Origin: Calendula officinalis
Lineage: Eukaryota; Streptophyta; Magnoliopsida; Asterales; Asteraceae
Assembly: GCA_963853835.1 (NCBI GenBank)
Contig: OY970834.1
Coordinates: 22,698,365 to 22,762,364 of the forward strand
Direction of reading: 5' to 3'
Length of the DNA stretch: 64,000 nucleotides
Position numbers and translations under genes: made by a program. The notes beneath the pieces were generated by a model that worked only from the letters and a program-made list of their open reading frames with translations, had not been told where the DNA came from and searched no databases. Numbering within the stretch: the stretch's first letter is position 1; the number at the start of each line of letters is the position of its first letter. This document shows positions 38,548 through 48,983 of the stretch, in pieces.

Positions 38548-39190
38548 TGTTGGAACAAAATCACAGATCAACTTAATACTGATGCTGCAGTTAGTACTGA
38601 TTATGTTTATTACTGATGAATGTTATACTTAGTACTGATGGGGCAGAATTACTTATTACTGATGAAGTTGATACTGGTGAAATCTATAACTTAGTTACTA
38701 CTGATCAAGGCATATTGAAGATACTACTGATCAATAGTAGTTACTACTGACGATGTATCTGGACTTACTACTGATCATCTTACTTACTACTGACGTTGCA
38801 AAACTTACTACTGGTGATTGCAGATTACTACTGATATACGATTTGGAAGCAAATCAAGTCCGAGATCTTCGTAGAGATAGTTATAGAATGTAATTCAATG
38901 TATATCTTATATAATTCGAATGTAAATCAAGTCCTAGAATAACTAGGGTAAATAGTTAGGCTTCAAGGACTATTATAAATAGTTCCTTACGAATTGTAAA
39001 CGTACGTGTGTATTGTGTATCAATAATATACATTGAAGCTTTTTGTGAAACTGTGTTCTTAATATTTTCGTATATTGCATTACAGTTCATCGTTCTTAAT
39101 TCATTGATATAGTGTTGATCCGCTGCAACTTCTATTATCAATTAGATATAAGGTGTTTATTAACTTGTTCATAGTTAATCGATCCTGACA
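38548..39190 (+). repeat. 3' LTR of the Sirevirus-like element
   Basis: 643 bp, differs from the 5' LTR at nine positions that I could count, all single-base substitutions. The following AATGT completes the target duplication. Confidence 0.93.
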
Positions 39191-39195
39191 AATGT

Positions 39196-40048
39196 GCCAT
39201 GCTAAAATAGGTCACTAAATTTTTTTGAACTCACAGACTAAACAACTACTAAAATTTTTATAAACTTATTAAATATAACTTATAATAATAATTAAAAAAA
39301 TACAAGATTAATAAAACCGCAACGGAACGCGGGCATCATAGTCCTCGTTGGTTAACAAAACGGAATGATAATTTACTTGCAAAAATTGAAATACATGTCA
39401 ACAATCAAAGTAAATAATAATAGAGGTGTTTTTTACACCAAAAATTGATGTTAACTACAAAATCACATTTCAATTCACATCTTATTCATATACAGAGCAT
39501 AATTTGTATATACTAGTCACGTCACAAAAAATAATAGAACACGTTTATATTTCATTAAATCTTTCTATATCCAGTAGGAACCACAAGGTTTGATTAATTT
39601 TGTTTCCTTACTATTTGGTAAATAAAAAAAATTATTTTATTTCATACGAACTATTTAATTCATCATTTTACCAATAAAACGTGGTCAAATTGGGAAGATT
39701 TAACACATCAGCTTCTCCAAGATATTTTTGCACAACTTGTAAGCCAATCACCTCAAATTCATTAATCAGCTTTTGGCAATCTGGTACTATTTAGACAAAT
39801 TACATGCAAACAAAAAATATTATAAAACGTGGTCGGTTTCACCAATAAATTTGGACTTTGAAGCAACGACCAACACGCCACACTCTCTTACTTTCAAGAT
39901 TCAACTTCTAAATCCATTAAATTATTATTATTACTATTATTATTATTTCACACTGTGTGTTCTTGGTGTTGTGTGTGAGATTAGGCCACGAACTTTCTAT
40001 TATTAGTATATACAAAAACAGAGGTTTTTTTTCAAGATTTAGTAACAA
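39196..40048 (+). promoter_or_regulatory. Upstream region of the STAY-GREEN gene
   Basis: No gene. Contains a short hairpin-like CCGCAACGGAACGCGG at about 39316. The final 100 bp before the ATG at 40049 are the likely promoter and leader. The Sirevirus 3' LTR now forms its upstream boundary. Confidence 0.4.
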
Positions 40049-42120
40049 ATGGCTTCTCTAATCCTTCCCTCAAAACTTAATCCTTCTACTTCATCATATT
40101 CATTTCTCGATCACAACCAAAGCTCTCTGTTCATCTCCAAGAAACCAACAAAAACCAACAAGACTCGCTCCCCTGTAACAAATTTATTTATTTAAATTTC
40201 TTGAAAATTTAATTTTTTTAATGGGTATTTTATTTTGTATCAATTGAATCAGGTTGCAAGATTATTTGGGCCATCGATATTTGAAGCTTCAAAGTTGAAG
40301 GTGTTATTTTTGGGAGTTGATGAAAAGAAGCATCCTGTGTATCTTCCAAGAACATATACACTTACACATAGTGATCTTACTTCTAAATTGACTCTTGCAA
40401 TATCTCACAACATTAATAATTCTCAGGTAATCTTATGGTTTTGTTTATAATTTGAAATACCCAAAAAAAGATATGAATTTTGGGTAAAGTTTATGATTTT
40501 TGATCATGAAAACAGGGGTTATTAAAATTGATCAATAAATTGGTTAAGAATGACGACTTGACCAATTAGATCACTAATTTCCTAACCTTTTTGAAACAAA
40601 TAATAATATTAAATTGGAATAGATCTAAACAGAATTTAGTAATTAATATTTTTATCCACGTACTATTTTATTCTCGTACCCCTATTTTTTCACGTACTAT
40701 TTTATTCTCGTACGTCGTACCCCTAAATATCATTATAAATATGACTGAAATTATTATGACTAAGGGCAAAAGTGTAATATGGTTTTATTGGTTTATTTTA
40801 GTTGCAAGGGTGGTATAACAAATTATACAGGGATGAAGTGGTGGCAGAATGGAGAAAAGTGAAAGAAAACATGTCTCTTCATGTTCATTGTCACATAAGT
40901 GGTGGCCATTTCCTTCTAGACTCATTTGCTCGTCTTAGGTTCTTCATTTTCACCAAAGAACTACCCCTAGTACGTACAACTATCGATTCATATAGTACAA
41001 CACTCCGTCTTTTTGTACAAGTATTAATGCGTAAGGTCCAATTATAGGTATTGAAGGCATTTGCACATGGAGATGGGAATTTGTTAAACAACTATCCGGA
41101 CCTACAAGATGCCCTAGTTTGGGTTTATTTTCACTCCAACAGTACCAGTCCGTGAGCCCGATGATCTTGCTAGATGGAGTGAGGGCAGTATTAAAATCAA
41201 ACAATTGACGGATAAAGTGGATTCTCTTGAATCCACTGTACAAGATTGTCTTAAATATCTCACAAATCAGGGGAAAACCATTGCAGTAATGAAAAGGCAT
41301 GTCAATACCATCAACAAAAGGATGAGGTTTTATGAGCATAGGCTTCATCAACAAACTAAAATCATAAGGAAATTAAAGAAGAAGCTTGATGATAGTGAGG
41401 CTCCTTCAGTTGAGCTCACTAAGGGGGAGAAGGATAATATTCAAACAATGATTGATGAATCCATTGCAGCAGCAACATCCTCTCTCCTAAATTTAAAAGA
41501 AACAACTATTGATGAAGGCCAAGAAAAGATGGATGTGCATGATGAGCCAACTACTACTGCTCCCATGGAAGAACAAACTGAAAAAGAAGTATCAGTAGTA
41601 ACTCCTACTACTGATATCATAGCAGTAGTAAGTCAGGAAGAGGAAATAAAAGCAACAAATACTACTGATGCCCTATCAGTAGTAACTCCTGAAGTCACAC
41701 CAGTAGTAACTACTTTGGTTACTACTGAAGAGGAAGAACTGCAACTCCCATAGCTAATTGAAAGGGAAAGACATGTCATTATCTCCAAACCACCAACTCC
41801 TAATCAACCACTTATCATACCTGACATTGATGATAATGTGAATTGGTTTGAGGTAGATGAATGTACACTTCCTCCACACCCTAAAATCTTATCAGAAGAT
41901 CAACTACATCTGTTTTATCTAAAACTTCTAATTTTAGGTGTACCTAATATGAAATACACTCCACCTCCACCATCTGCATGTATTGGAAAAGGAAAGGATT
42001 CCAAACCCATGCAAACAACAATGCTCGTGTTGTTTCCCACCAATGGCTTCAATCCATTGGTCAGAAGATATGGTTAATGATCAAGCGGATGATGATGGGA
42101 CAAATAACGGCTTAAATTGA
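40049..42120 (+). pseudogene. SGR: STAY-GREEN (Mg-dechelatase) gene with a transposon-disrupted last exon
   Basis: SGR/NYE removes Mg from chlorophyll a in chloroplasts and starts chlorophyll breakdown. Exons: 40049-40174, 40253-40426, 40802-40969, and exon 4 from 41048. Residues 1-42 look like a transit peptide. Family hallmarks follow: ARLFGPSIFEASKLKVLFLG, PRTYTLTHSDLTSKLTLAIS, QGWYNKLYRDEVVAEW, HVHCHISGGHFLLD, FAHGDGNLLNNYPDLQDALV and WVYFHSN. Right after HSN (41140) the reading enters foreign DNA and stops at TGA 41153-41155, giving 191 aa against about 260 for the family. The true C-terminus, with the CxxxCxCCFP Cys motif, survives after the insert at 41999-42120. The usual segment between HSN and the Cys motif is missing. 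The last Pro of the Cys motif is His. Confidence 0.9.
41142..41998 (+). mobile_element. 857-bp Sirevirus 3'-ORF fragment inside SGR exon 4
   Basis: Nearly identical to 36441-37299 of the upstream Sirevirus-like element, with about ten differences by eye. It has no LTR, no terminal repeats and no target duplication; it starts and stops in the middle of an ORF on both sides. It lacks the A-run expansion that breaks the frame in the neighbouring element (here TTTAAAAGAAAC at about 41492), so the present neighbour is not its exact source or has mutated since. It carries its own TAG at about 41751. Confidence 0.92.
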
Positions 42121-42363
42121 CACTTTTGACAAAGTCAATCGGTTTATGAAATGTAAATGAGATTTTTTTTTCAGATATGCAAATTAGATCTGAATAAAAC
42201 CCTATCAAGATGAATTCATAAAGGATGATGATGCTAAAAATCTAGGTATTCATGTTATTTCGATTGTGATGCGATTAGATATAGCATATTATATGTTCAT
42301 TTATCTATAATTTATAAGTCAATATATGATTTGACTTCATGCCATCTACTTAAGTTGTAGATA

Positions 42364-42627
42364 CTCCCTCCGTCCCTAAATAAAGTTACTATTTGTGTTG
42401 GGCACAACATTTTAGGAGATAGTTAGTGGTGGGGTATTTGGTATTACTTTTGAATAAAATATAAGGTTTGATTGGAGAGAGAAAGTGTTTTAAGAGATAG
42501 TTAGTGGTGAAAGTATTGGTAATAATATTATTATATTAAGTGGGTCCCTTAAGTTTGAGAAATGAGAACTTTATTTAGGGACAAAACTTGAAGGTGAAAT
42601 GGGAACTTTATTTAGGGACGGAGGGAG
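42364..42627. mobile_element. Stowaway-like MITE
   Basis: Perfect-looking CTCCCTCCGTCCC ... GGGACGGAGGGAG between TA dinucleotides (42362-42363, 42628-42629), with AAATAAAGTT inside the TIR and TAGTTAGTGGTG internally. Confidence 0.93.
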
Positions 42628-42634
42628 TATATGT

Positions 42635-42830
42635 TAGGGGTGAGTATTTGGGCGAAAAAAATCGAATCGAACTGAAAACTAACCGAAACCGAATTGAACG
42701 GTTTTGAAACTTCATCGTTTTTTGTTCTATCGGTTTCGGTTCGGTCTTCGGATAAGGATGAACATTTGGCCTAAAAACCCGTATCAGACCGAAACCGAAC
42801 ATTTGGCCTAAAAAATCGCTTTTTGTTTTA
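42635..42830. mobile_element. hAT-type MITE, ACCGAAACC-rich, truncated
   Basis: Left TIR TAGGGGTGAG is present seven bases after the Stowaway element. The interior has the CCGAAACCGAA units and GGCCTAAAA phrase of the 17919 element, but no CACCCCTA right end follows, so the right part is lost. Confidence 0.65.
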
Positions 42831-44139
42831 TCGTTCTTTTGTTATAAATGTTTACTCTCTATTTTTAATAATAATAAACATTATAAATGTTTACTCACTT
42901 TTTTTAATAATAATAAACAGCCAGTGAGACAAATATGATTACAATAACTGATTACTTCGGTTAAAGTCATTTTATGGATAAAAAAAGATTTAAGAGGTTT
43001 TATGCATTAAACTTAAATTTTGGGCATCTTTTGACCCGGTTGACCCGTAATAGATAGATCAGATCACTGTAGCATCTATATATACGGTGTATTCATATCA
43101 GCATTTTTGTGCATTATGCATATTTGTAGACATGTTTATTAGACATGAGTCTACATCTCTGATAGTAATTTGGTGGTAAATGTGCAATGAAACATTCGTG
43201 TATATTTATTGAAAAAGAAAAAAAGACATATTAGTTGGATTAAAATGATGATTTGCTTCTGGATCTTTAGCTACTTAATTGCAAGGGAATTAAGAATCGA
43301 AGAACAATATTCATAGTTAAAAATAATCTTTTTGGAGAAAATGAACTATCTTGAATCATTGCTAATTTAATCATTTACTAATTATGCTTTACCAAATTAT
43401 TCGTAGTGTATGTGTGTTTGGAGTATCAGTGGACAATACGTTTGGTATTTTTACTTTTTACAAGTCATTTAATGAGATGTTTAATTTTGCAAATAATTCA
43501 TGATTTAGATCATCTAACTTGTGTGATTTGAGGCAACTACATTGAACACGATTTTGGGATTCTTACTGTATTATTATACAATCTTTATCCGTTTTGTCTT
43601 ATCATCTTCATGATGTCACAAAACTAAATATAAAACAAATATTATCCATTTTTACTTAATTTTGTATGATCTTGACTCATTTGATGTTGATGACTTTGTT
43701 AAAGATCACATCTTTATTCTGATAATAAGTGTTTCTGTTGCCTTTTCATCCTACACCATCTCTGTTACTTACTCCACTTGCAGGCTGGAAGTGCAATCGA
43801 TTTCGGTAGTCCCTCAATTTCAGGTAACATAAAAACTAAATTTTCATTGACCCGTTTGACTTGTTTGTTGTTTCGTTGATCTGTTTGACACATTTGTTGT
43901 TTCGTTGACCCATGTAAAACAAAAAGTGGACTTTTATGTAAGTATTTTTTCCTTTTTGTTGATTTAGAAAAAAAAAATCGTCGAATAGAATAGTAGTATC
44001 TAAAATATATTGTCCTGGAACAAATGTTCTAAGAATCTTTGTCACTTCTATTTATGCTCCATTATTCATCATGAAATTTTGTGAATTGACTTTGTTATTT
44101 TTGATTGAATTTTAGATTACTTTTTTTTCTTAGGTGTAT
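42831..44139. other. Intergenic, nothing firmly recognised
   Basis: AT-rich. A 35-43 bp segment at 43785-43825 lies between an AG and a GT (exon-like) but matches nothing I know. Confidence 0.4.
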
Positions 44140-44560
44140 TACACTATCGATAATCTACTTAAAAAAAATTAAATTTTCTTAAAACTATTCAGAAAATTTT
44201 AAAAGATTACACGAGCTGTGTTACACGGTAGGTAGTCCGCCTTATTTACAAAATATCCTTATTCACAATAAAAAAAACAACAAAGAGAAATTTGGTCTAA
44301 TTCATTAGTTGCAGGGATGAAAAGTCAACATCATATAATAGCACAAAACTAAAAATAAATCATCATAAATAAATCGCAGTAAAAACCGAAGTGCTATAAC
44401 TGCCAACAAGAAGTTAAAATATCCAAGTACAAAAGGATTACAAAACTAAACAAGGATTATATATCCAAAGTATCCAATTAATATTCACATAAACCCTAGC
44501 TCTAACAATAATAATCTTTTTTCAAACTCAATCTTCTTTAATTTCAGTCATTAATTATGA
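44140..44560 (-). other. Downstream flank of the FIZZY-RELATED gene, duplicated elsewhere
   Basis: This stretch (possible 3' UTR and flank of the minus-strand gene) reappears in diverged form at about 53330-53575 and 54315-54410, for example ATAAATCGCAGTAAAAACCG at both places. Confidence 0.55.
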
Positions 44561-44600
44561 CCAATAAGTTCTTTGTTTAGACCAACAAAAATTAACAGAT

Positions 44601-46961
44601 TCATCGTATATGCGTTCTTCCAAAAGACGATGCTCCAATTTCACTCTGTGTATTCTGCATAACAAAATAAATTTGAAGATTAATCAATCAAATCCTGATA
44701 ATGTTTATATCACAAAAGTCAACAAATTACGGTCAAATGGATTACCCGAGATTTAGAAGAAGCAAATAATTTCCAGAATCTGAGCGTTTCATCTCCAGCA
44801 CCAGTGACAATCGACTGAAAATAGGAATCATGGTTCTAAGTTGCTATCGTTACAATTTACAAATATATTCAACCATATTAAAATATCAATAATGCCGTTC
44901 AAAAAAAAAAAAAAAAAAAAAATTTAAAATATCAATGATTAATAATTGTTACCTGTCCATCGGGTGAAAGTGCAAGGTACAAAACCCTATATGTGTGCCC
45001 AGTAAGAGTTGCCTCCTGCATTTTTTCAAAATTTCACAAAACATAAAATCAAACATTCAAATTAATATATTAAAATTTCCAGTTATTCTAAAAGAACTTG
45101 TATTCTGGTAATTTTTTTTAACAACTGAATCTAAATATCGTCTTTTTTTAAAGAACACAATCTTTGCCAATCTTGATGTTAAAATATAATAATATATTTG
45201 ACAATAAAAAGTCAAAATAAAAAGTCATGATTGTACCTTTGACATAGTCGGATATTTCCATACTACAATTTGGTTCTGAGAGAATCCATGAGTGCTCACA
45301 ACTTCATTGCTGTGCTTTGACCAAACAAGACTACACACCTGAAAAAAAGTAACAAAATGGGCAGATTAGTAACGGGCCAAAACGGGTAAATTTCTACACG
45401 GGTCAAGTATATTATTTAAATAATAATTTAATCTTTTTACTTGACTGTCAGTATTCACACATCTCAGATTAGAATTAGTTGTAGTGTTCCAAAACCGAAT
45501 ACAACGGTCAGCGGTCCCACCACCAGAAGCTAAAAGCCCGTACAGATGTGGGGACCACGCAATTGCTTTCACTGCAGCCGTGTGTTCACTATACTTTAAT
45601 ACAGGTTCTGTTGAGTGTTGGTTCCAAACTAAAAGCTGCACCAGTTTCACCAAATTAAATTATATATTATAATTCATTAAAAAAATCATGAAAATGTAAA
45701 CATAAATATAAACATATTGCATACCGTACTATCATTTCCGCCCGATGCTAATTCACGGTTATCAAAAGACCACTTGAGTCCACACACCTATGATTCTTAC
45801 GAAAATAGTTAATTTACTAACAAATTTTTGATTTTGTAAAAGAAAAAGGTATAATTAAATTTTGAAAAATATCTTGCCTCGGCTTTGTGACCATTTAATT
45901 TACTAATAAAATTCTCACGTGCACGAGGATCACGTTGAAGAATACTTTTTATCACGGCTTCCTGAAGATAATATATTCGAACTCCAAGCTACTGCTCCTA
46001 CACGTGATCTATGTCCTCCCATAATTCTTAATCTTTTACAACTAATCGGATCCCAAATCTGAAATAATAAAGTTTATAAAATAACTTGTTTTTTATAAAA
46101 TATAAATTGAACAAGAATATTAAACATTCATTACCTGAACTTCTCCATTGCTAGTACCGATAGCAATAGTTGTTCCTTGTTGTGACCACCCAACCGAACA
46201 GACTGTTTCAGACATACCCAAATCACATAATTGTGTAACCTACATTATTACAAGATTACAACTTTGAAATTTGAATACCAAATTAGGTAAAAATTACACT
46301 AAAATAAAATAAGTCAAATTTACCTTACTAGTAGATGCATTCAGTAAATAAACAGAGTTACTCAATCCCACAGCCAGCACATTATTACAAGACCAATCTA
46401 CTAGATTAAGGTAAAAATCATCTTGCAATTTTGGGGCATCCAAAACCTAAAATCAAACACAAAATATAAGAAAAGAACATAAATTTACCCCTAAATCGTT
46501 AAAACCCAGTTTCACCAACTATTCAAATGATTTGAGTAATTAAAAGGAAGACTAAGGAGATTCGGGAACCTTTCTTGAAGCTTTAGTCGGTCGACTACAG
46601 GCAACTGATTATCAGATCCAAACAGAGATGATGAATTTAACGAATGTCTAGTCTCACTCTTGTACCGGAAAATGTTACGGTTCGCCGGATTATCAGTACC
46701 CAAATTCAGATCCGACCCGCGTTTCCTAAAATGGCGGTGTAGTTGTCGGATGAAGAAGTTGACTTTGCGTCGGCGGCGGAGATATTCCAAATAGGGCGTA
46801 TTTTGAGGCGGAACGAGACCGGTCGCCGTAGATAGGTCGTGATGGAGATGAGCAGTAATGACTGTGTGGCGGTGGTGTTTTGGTGATGGAGTTTGATTAT
46901 CTGATGAAGATCGATTGTTCATGTTGAAGTTTCTGAGATTCTCGGAAGAATTTGCTGGCAA
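44601..46961 (-). pseudogene. FZR: FIZZY-RELATED / CCS52 (APC/C activator), decaying copy
   Basis: FZR/CCS52 proteins activate the anaphase-promoting complex and drive endoreduplication. WD40 exons on the minus strand: 46446-46324, 46239-46135, 46058-45878, 45787-45725, 45635-45441, 45338-45237, 45015-44953, 44814-44746, 44654-44601. All are phase 0 and encode VLDAPKLQDDFYLNLVDWS through CSVGWSQQGT, HTAAVKAIAWSPH, GHTYRVLYLALSPDGQ and ETLRFW, ending in the Ile-Arg tail (GRTHIR). Exon 46058-45878 is 181 bp, one base too long, because of an extra T at 45946-45950, so the frame is lost after SSGSRDK. The donor after this exon is GC (GCAAG). In exon 1 (46961 to about 46550) recognisable pieces lie in different frames, the C-box is shortened (DRSRSAS where DRFIPSR is usual), and no clean donor is found. 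Confidence 0.8.
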
Positions 46962-47519
46962 CGATGAAGTTTCTGGTATTTCGATTTTAGGAAGAACAAG
47001 TTTTTTTGCGGGAACGATGAATACGTTGGGGGTTTTGACACGGAGGCAGACTGTTACTGCGTTTGGGTGATTTGTTTCCTAAATTAAACTTACCTAAAAT
47101 TAAACATTTTATCTACCTGACAATTCTCTTGACTTTTTCAAACTGATCACAAAGTGTCAAATGTTTTTTTCCAATAACATCAATAAATTTCAACTTTTAC
47201 CATTTTAGTATACGAATTATTTAGAATTTTCTATTTAAGCGTATATTATAGATTTTTTAATGGCATGTTATCATGTGACTTGAAAATATATATTTAAAAA
47301 AAAAAATTCTAAGTAATTTAATAATTTGGAATTTGACTGTTTTATTAACGGGTAACACATAGTTCGTAAATCTACGTCTTTTGAACCTAATAACTTGTGG
47401 GACATTTTAACACTAGATACTGATTTTTTTTTCTTCACAGCAAAACACTAGATACTGATAAGGTTTAAACTTTGTCATTATTTCTATCTTCCTATATATT
47501 TTTTTTGATTTTGATATTA
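46962..47519. other. Upstream region of the FIZZY-RELATED locus
   Basis: AT-rich, no further gene or repeat recognised. Confidence 0.4.
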
Positions 47520-47923
47520 GGGGTGTTTGGGAGGACTTATTTAGGAGGCTTATGAGCTTTTAAAACTTATTTAAGTTTAATAAGCATTACTAAGTGTTTT
47601 GTTGAGTTTATAAGCTTATAAGCTTATTTAGGGGGTTTTAAATAAATAATTTTAGAGGGGATTATTAGTTTATTTAGGATTTTTATCTCCTTACCCTCTC
47701 TGCCTCTCATTTCATCAATTAAATATTTTTTATACAAACACAACGAAGCCAAACAATTGAACTTATTAACTTATTAAAAATGTCATTTTTAGTCATTTTA
47801 TAATTAATTTATATAAGCTCTTCAAGACACTTAATTTAACCAAAACTTATTAATTTAAATAAACTCATAAGCTTATAAGCTAATAAACACAAGTTTTTTA
47901 AATAAATTTTCCCAAACACCTCC
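47520..47923. mobile_element. Tourist-like (PIF/Harbinger) MITE
   Basis: Termini GGGGTGTTTGGGA and TCCCAAACACCTCC are inverted repeats of the GGGTGTTTGG type common in Tourist elements. Flanks are TTA on the left and TAA on the right, so the 3-bp duplication is imperfect. The arms are rich in CTTATAAGCTTATAAGC. Confidence 0.65.
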
Positions 47924-48818
47924 TAAATCCAAGTTGATGAATTAAGTTACTTTAGCATTACTTGTCTTTTAGTACTTATTTACTTATGTGAATTTAATCT
48001 ATTTCTTTTTATATGTTATACAATAACATCTCATTTTGCAAAATTTAGTTAAATCCTTGAAAATGTATGGGTCCGTTATGAGTTGAACCTATAATCAACT
48101 AAATAAGCATTTGGAACCTATCCGTTTTAGTTAGAACTAATTGGGCTATTGACCAAATGTTTGGGTCTGGCCCAAACCAATACCATTTGTTCAGTTTGCT
48201 TTTCTATGTTTTATAGTTTTGATCAAAGGAGCATTATAAACATTAGTTTGCGTATGTGAGTTTTTTTTTTTTTGTTTTCTTTTCATTTTTTAAATGGTAT
48301 TCCTGTTATAAGGACTCCTTCTGGGTGCCCAAGCTTATACTCCTGAACTATGCGATCTAATTTTTATCATGATCGTTTTCGAACTTTCTCCTAGCCATCT
48401 GATACTGATAATGGTTATCCATGGAGGAATCAAACCTGTAAGTATTTAAATCTTGTAAAGGTTTGTTTTCTTTTCCCATGGATATGGAAAAGGTTGCATG
48501 AAGGAAGTGAATGTACACTTGATGATTAATGACAGGCTGAATGGGAGGGAGTGATTATTTTAATCTTTTGAATGAGTTAATATATAAGCTATCTACCAAA
48601 TAATTTATAGGCCAGGAAGCATATATAAGCTATCTACCAAATAATTTATAGTCGGAGGTTTCTGGTGTTTAGGTATCTCATTAGCTTGTGGGTTCAAGCC
48701 CTGTTGTGTATAAATATGATGTAAATTTACGAGGTGCATGTTAGCCTTTAAAAAAATGTGTAAACTATTTGTTTGTTTTACAATCTTTTTTTGACGAATA
48801 AAGAATCTGAATAACAAA
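47924..48818. other. Intergenic with a tandem duplication and a SINE-like B box
   Basis: A 34-bp stretch ending ACCAAATAATTTATAG is repeated in tandem at about 48578-48655. At 48686-48705 GTGGGTTCAAGCCC is a good pol III B box of the type found in tRNA-derived SINEs. No gene. Confidence 0.45.
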
Positions 48819-48983
48819 ATGTTTATTGGTTTTCAGTTTTATTTTGGTCAATATATTCTCTACTTTATTCCCATATATTTACCTCTTTATTTCTAGGACC
48901 ATATTATTTTGTTTCCTAGTTTTGTCGATTTGTTTAGGCCTGTTTATGCCTACTGTTTCATTGTAATACTATCAAGAAATAAT

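Larger units (their letters stand above)
27802..39190 (+). mobile_element. Sirevirus-like Ty1/Copia retrotransposon, 11.4 kb
   Basis: Both LTRs are 643 bp and the element is flanked by exact AATGT duplications (27797-27801 and 39191-39195). Order: LTR, PBS, gag with coiled coil and knuckles, protease, integrase, reverse transcriptase, RNase H, then a non-coding motif array and a further ORF of about 1.1 kilocodons before the 3' LTR. Copia domain order plus an extra 3' ORF and this length fit the Sirevirus/Maximus lineage. Nine LTR differences (1.4 percent) indicate a recent insertion. Almost every ORF carries nonsense or frameshift damage, so this copy is not autonomous. It lies 0.86 kb upstream of the STAY-GREEN gene. 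Confidence 0.9.

Noticed and set aside
41142..41998. Interpretation of the Sirevirus piece in SGR as a solo LTR or a normal retrotransposon insertion
   Set aside because: It is internal ORF sequence without LTR ends or target duplication.
43785..43825. Exon-like block between AG and GT
   Set aside because: Too short, unrecognised, and not linked to SGR or FZR frames.
48686..48705. Possible tRNA gene from a B-box match
   Set aside because: No cloverleaf arms or acceptor stem could be paired; at most a SINE relic.
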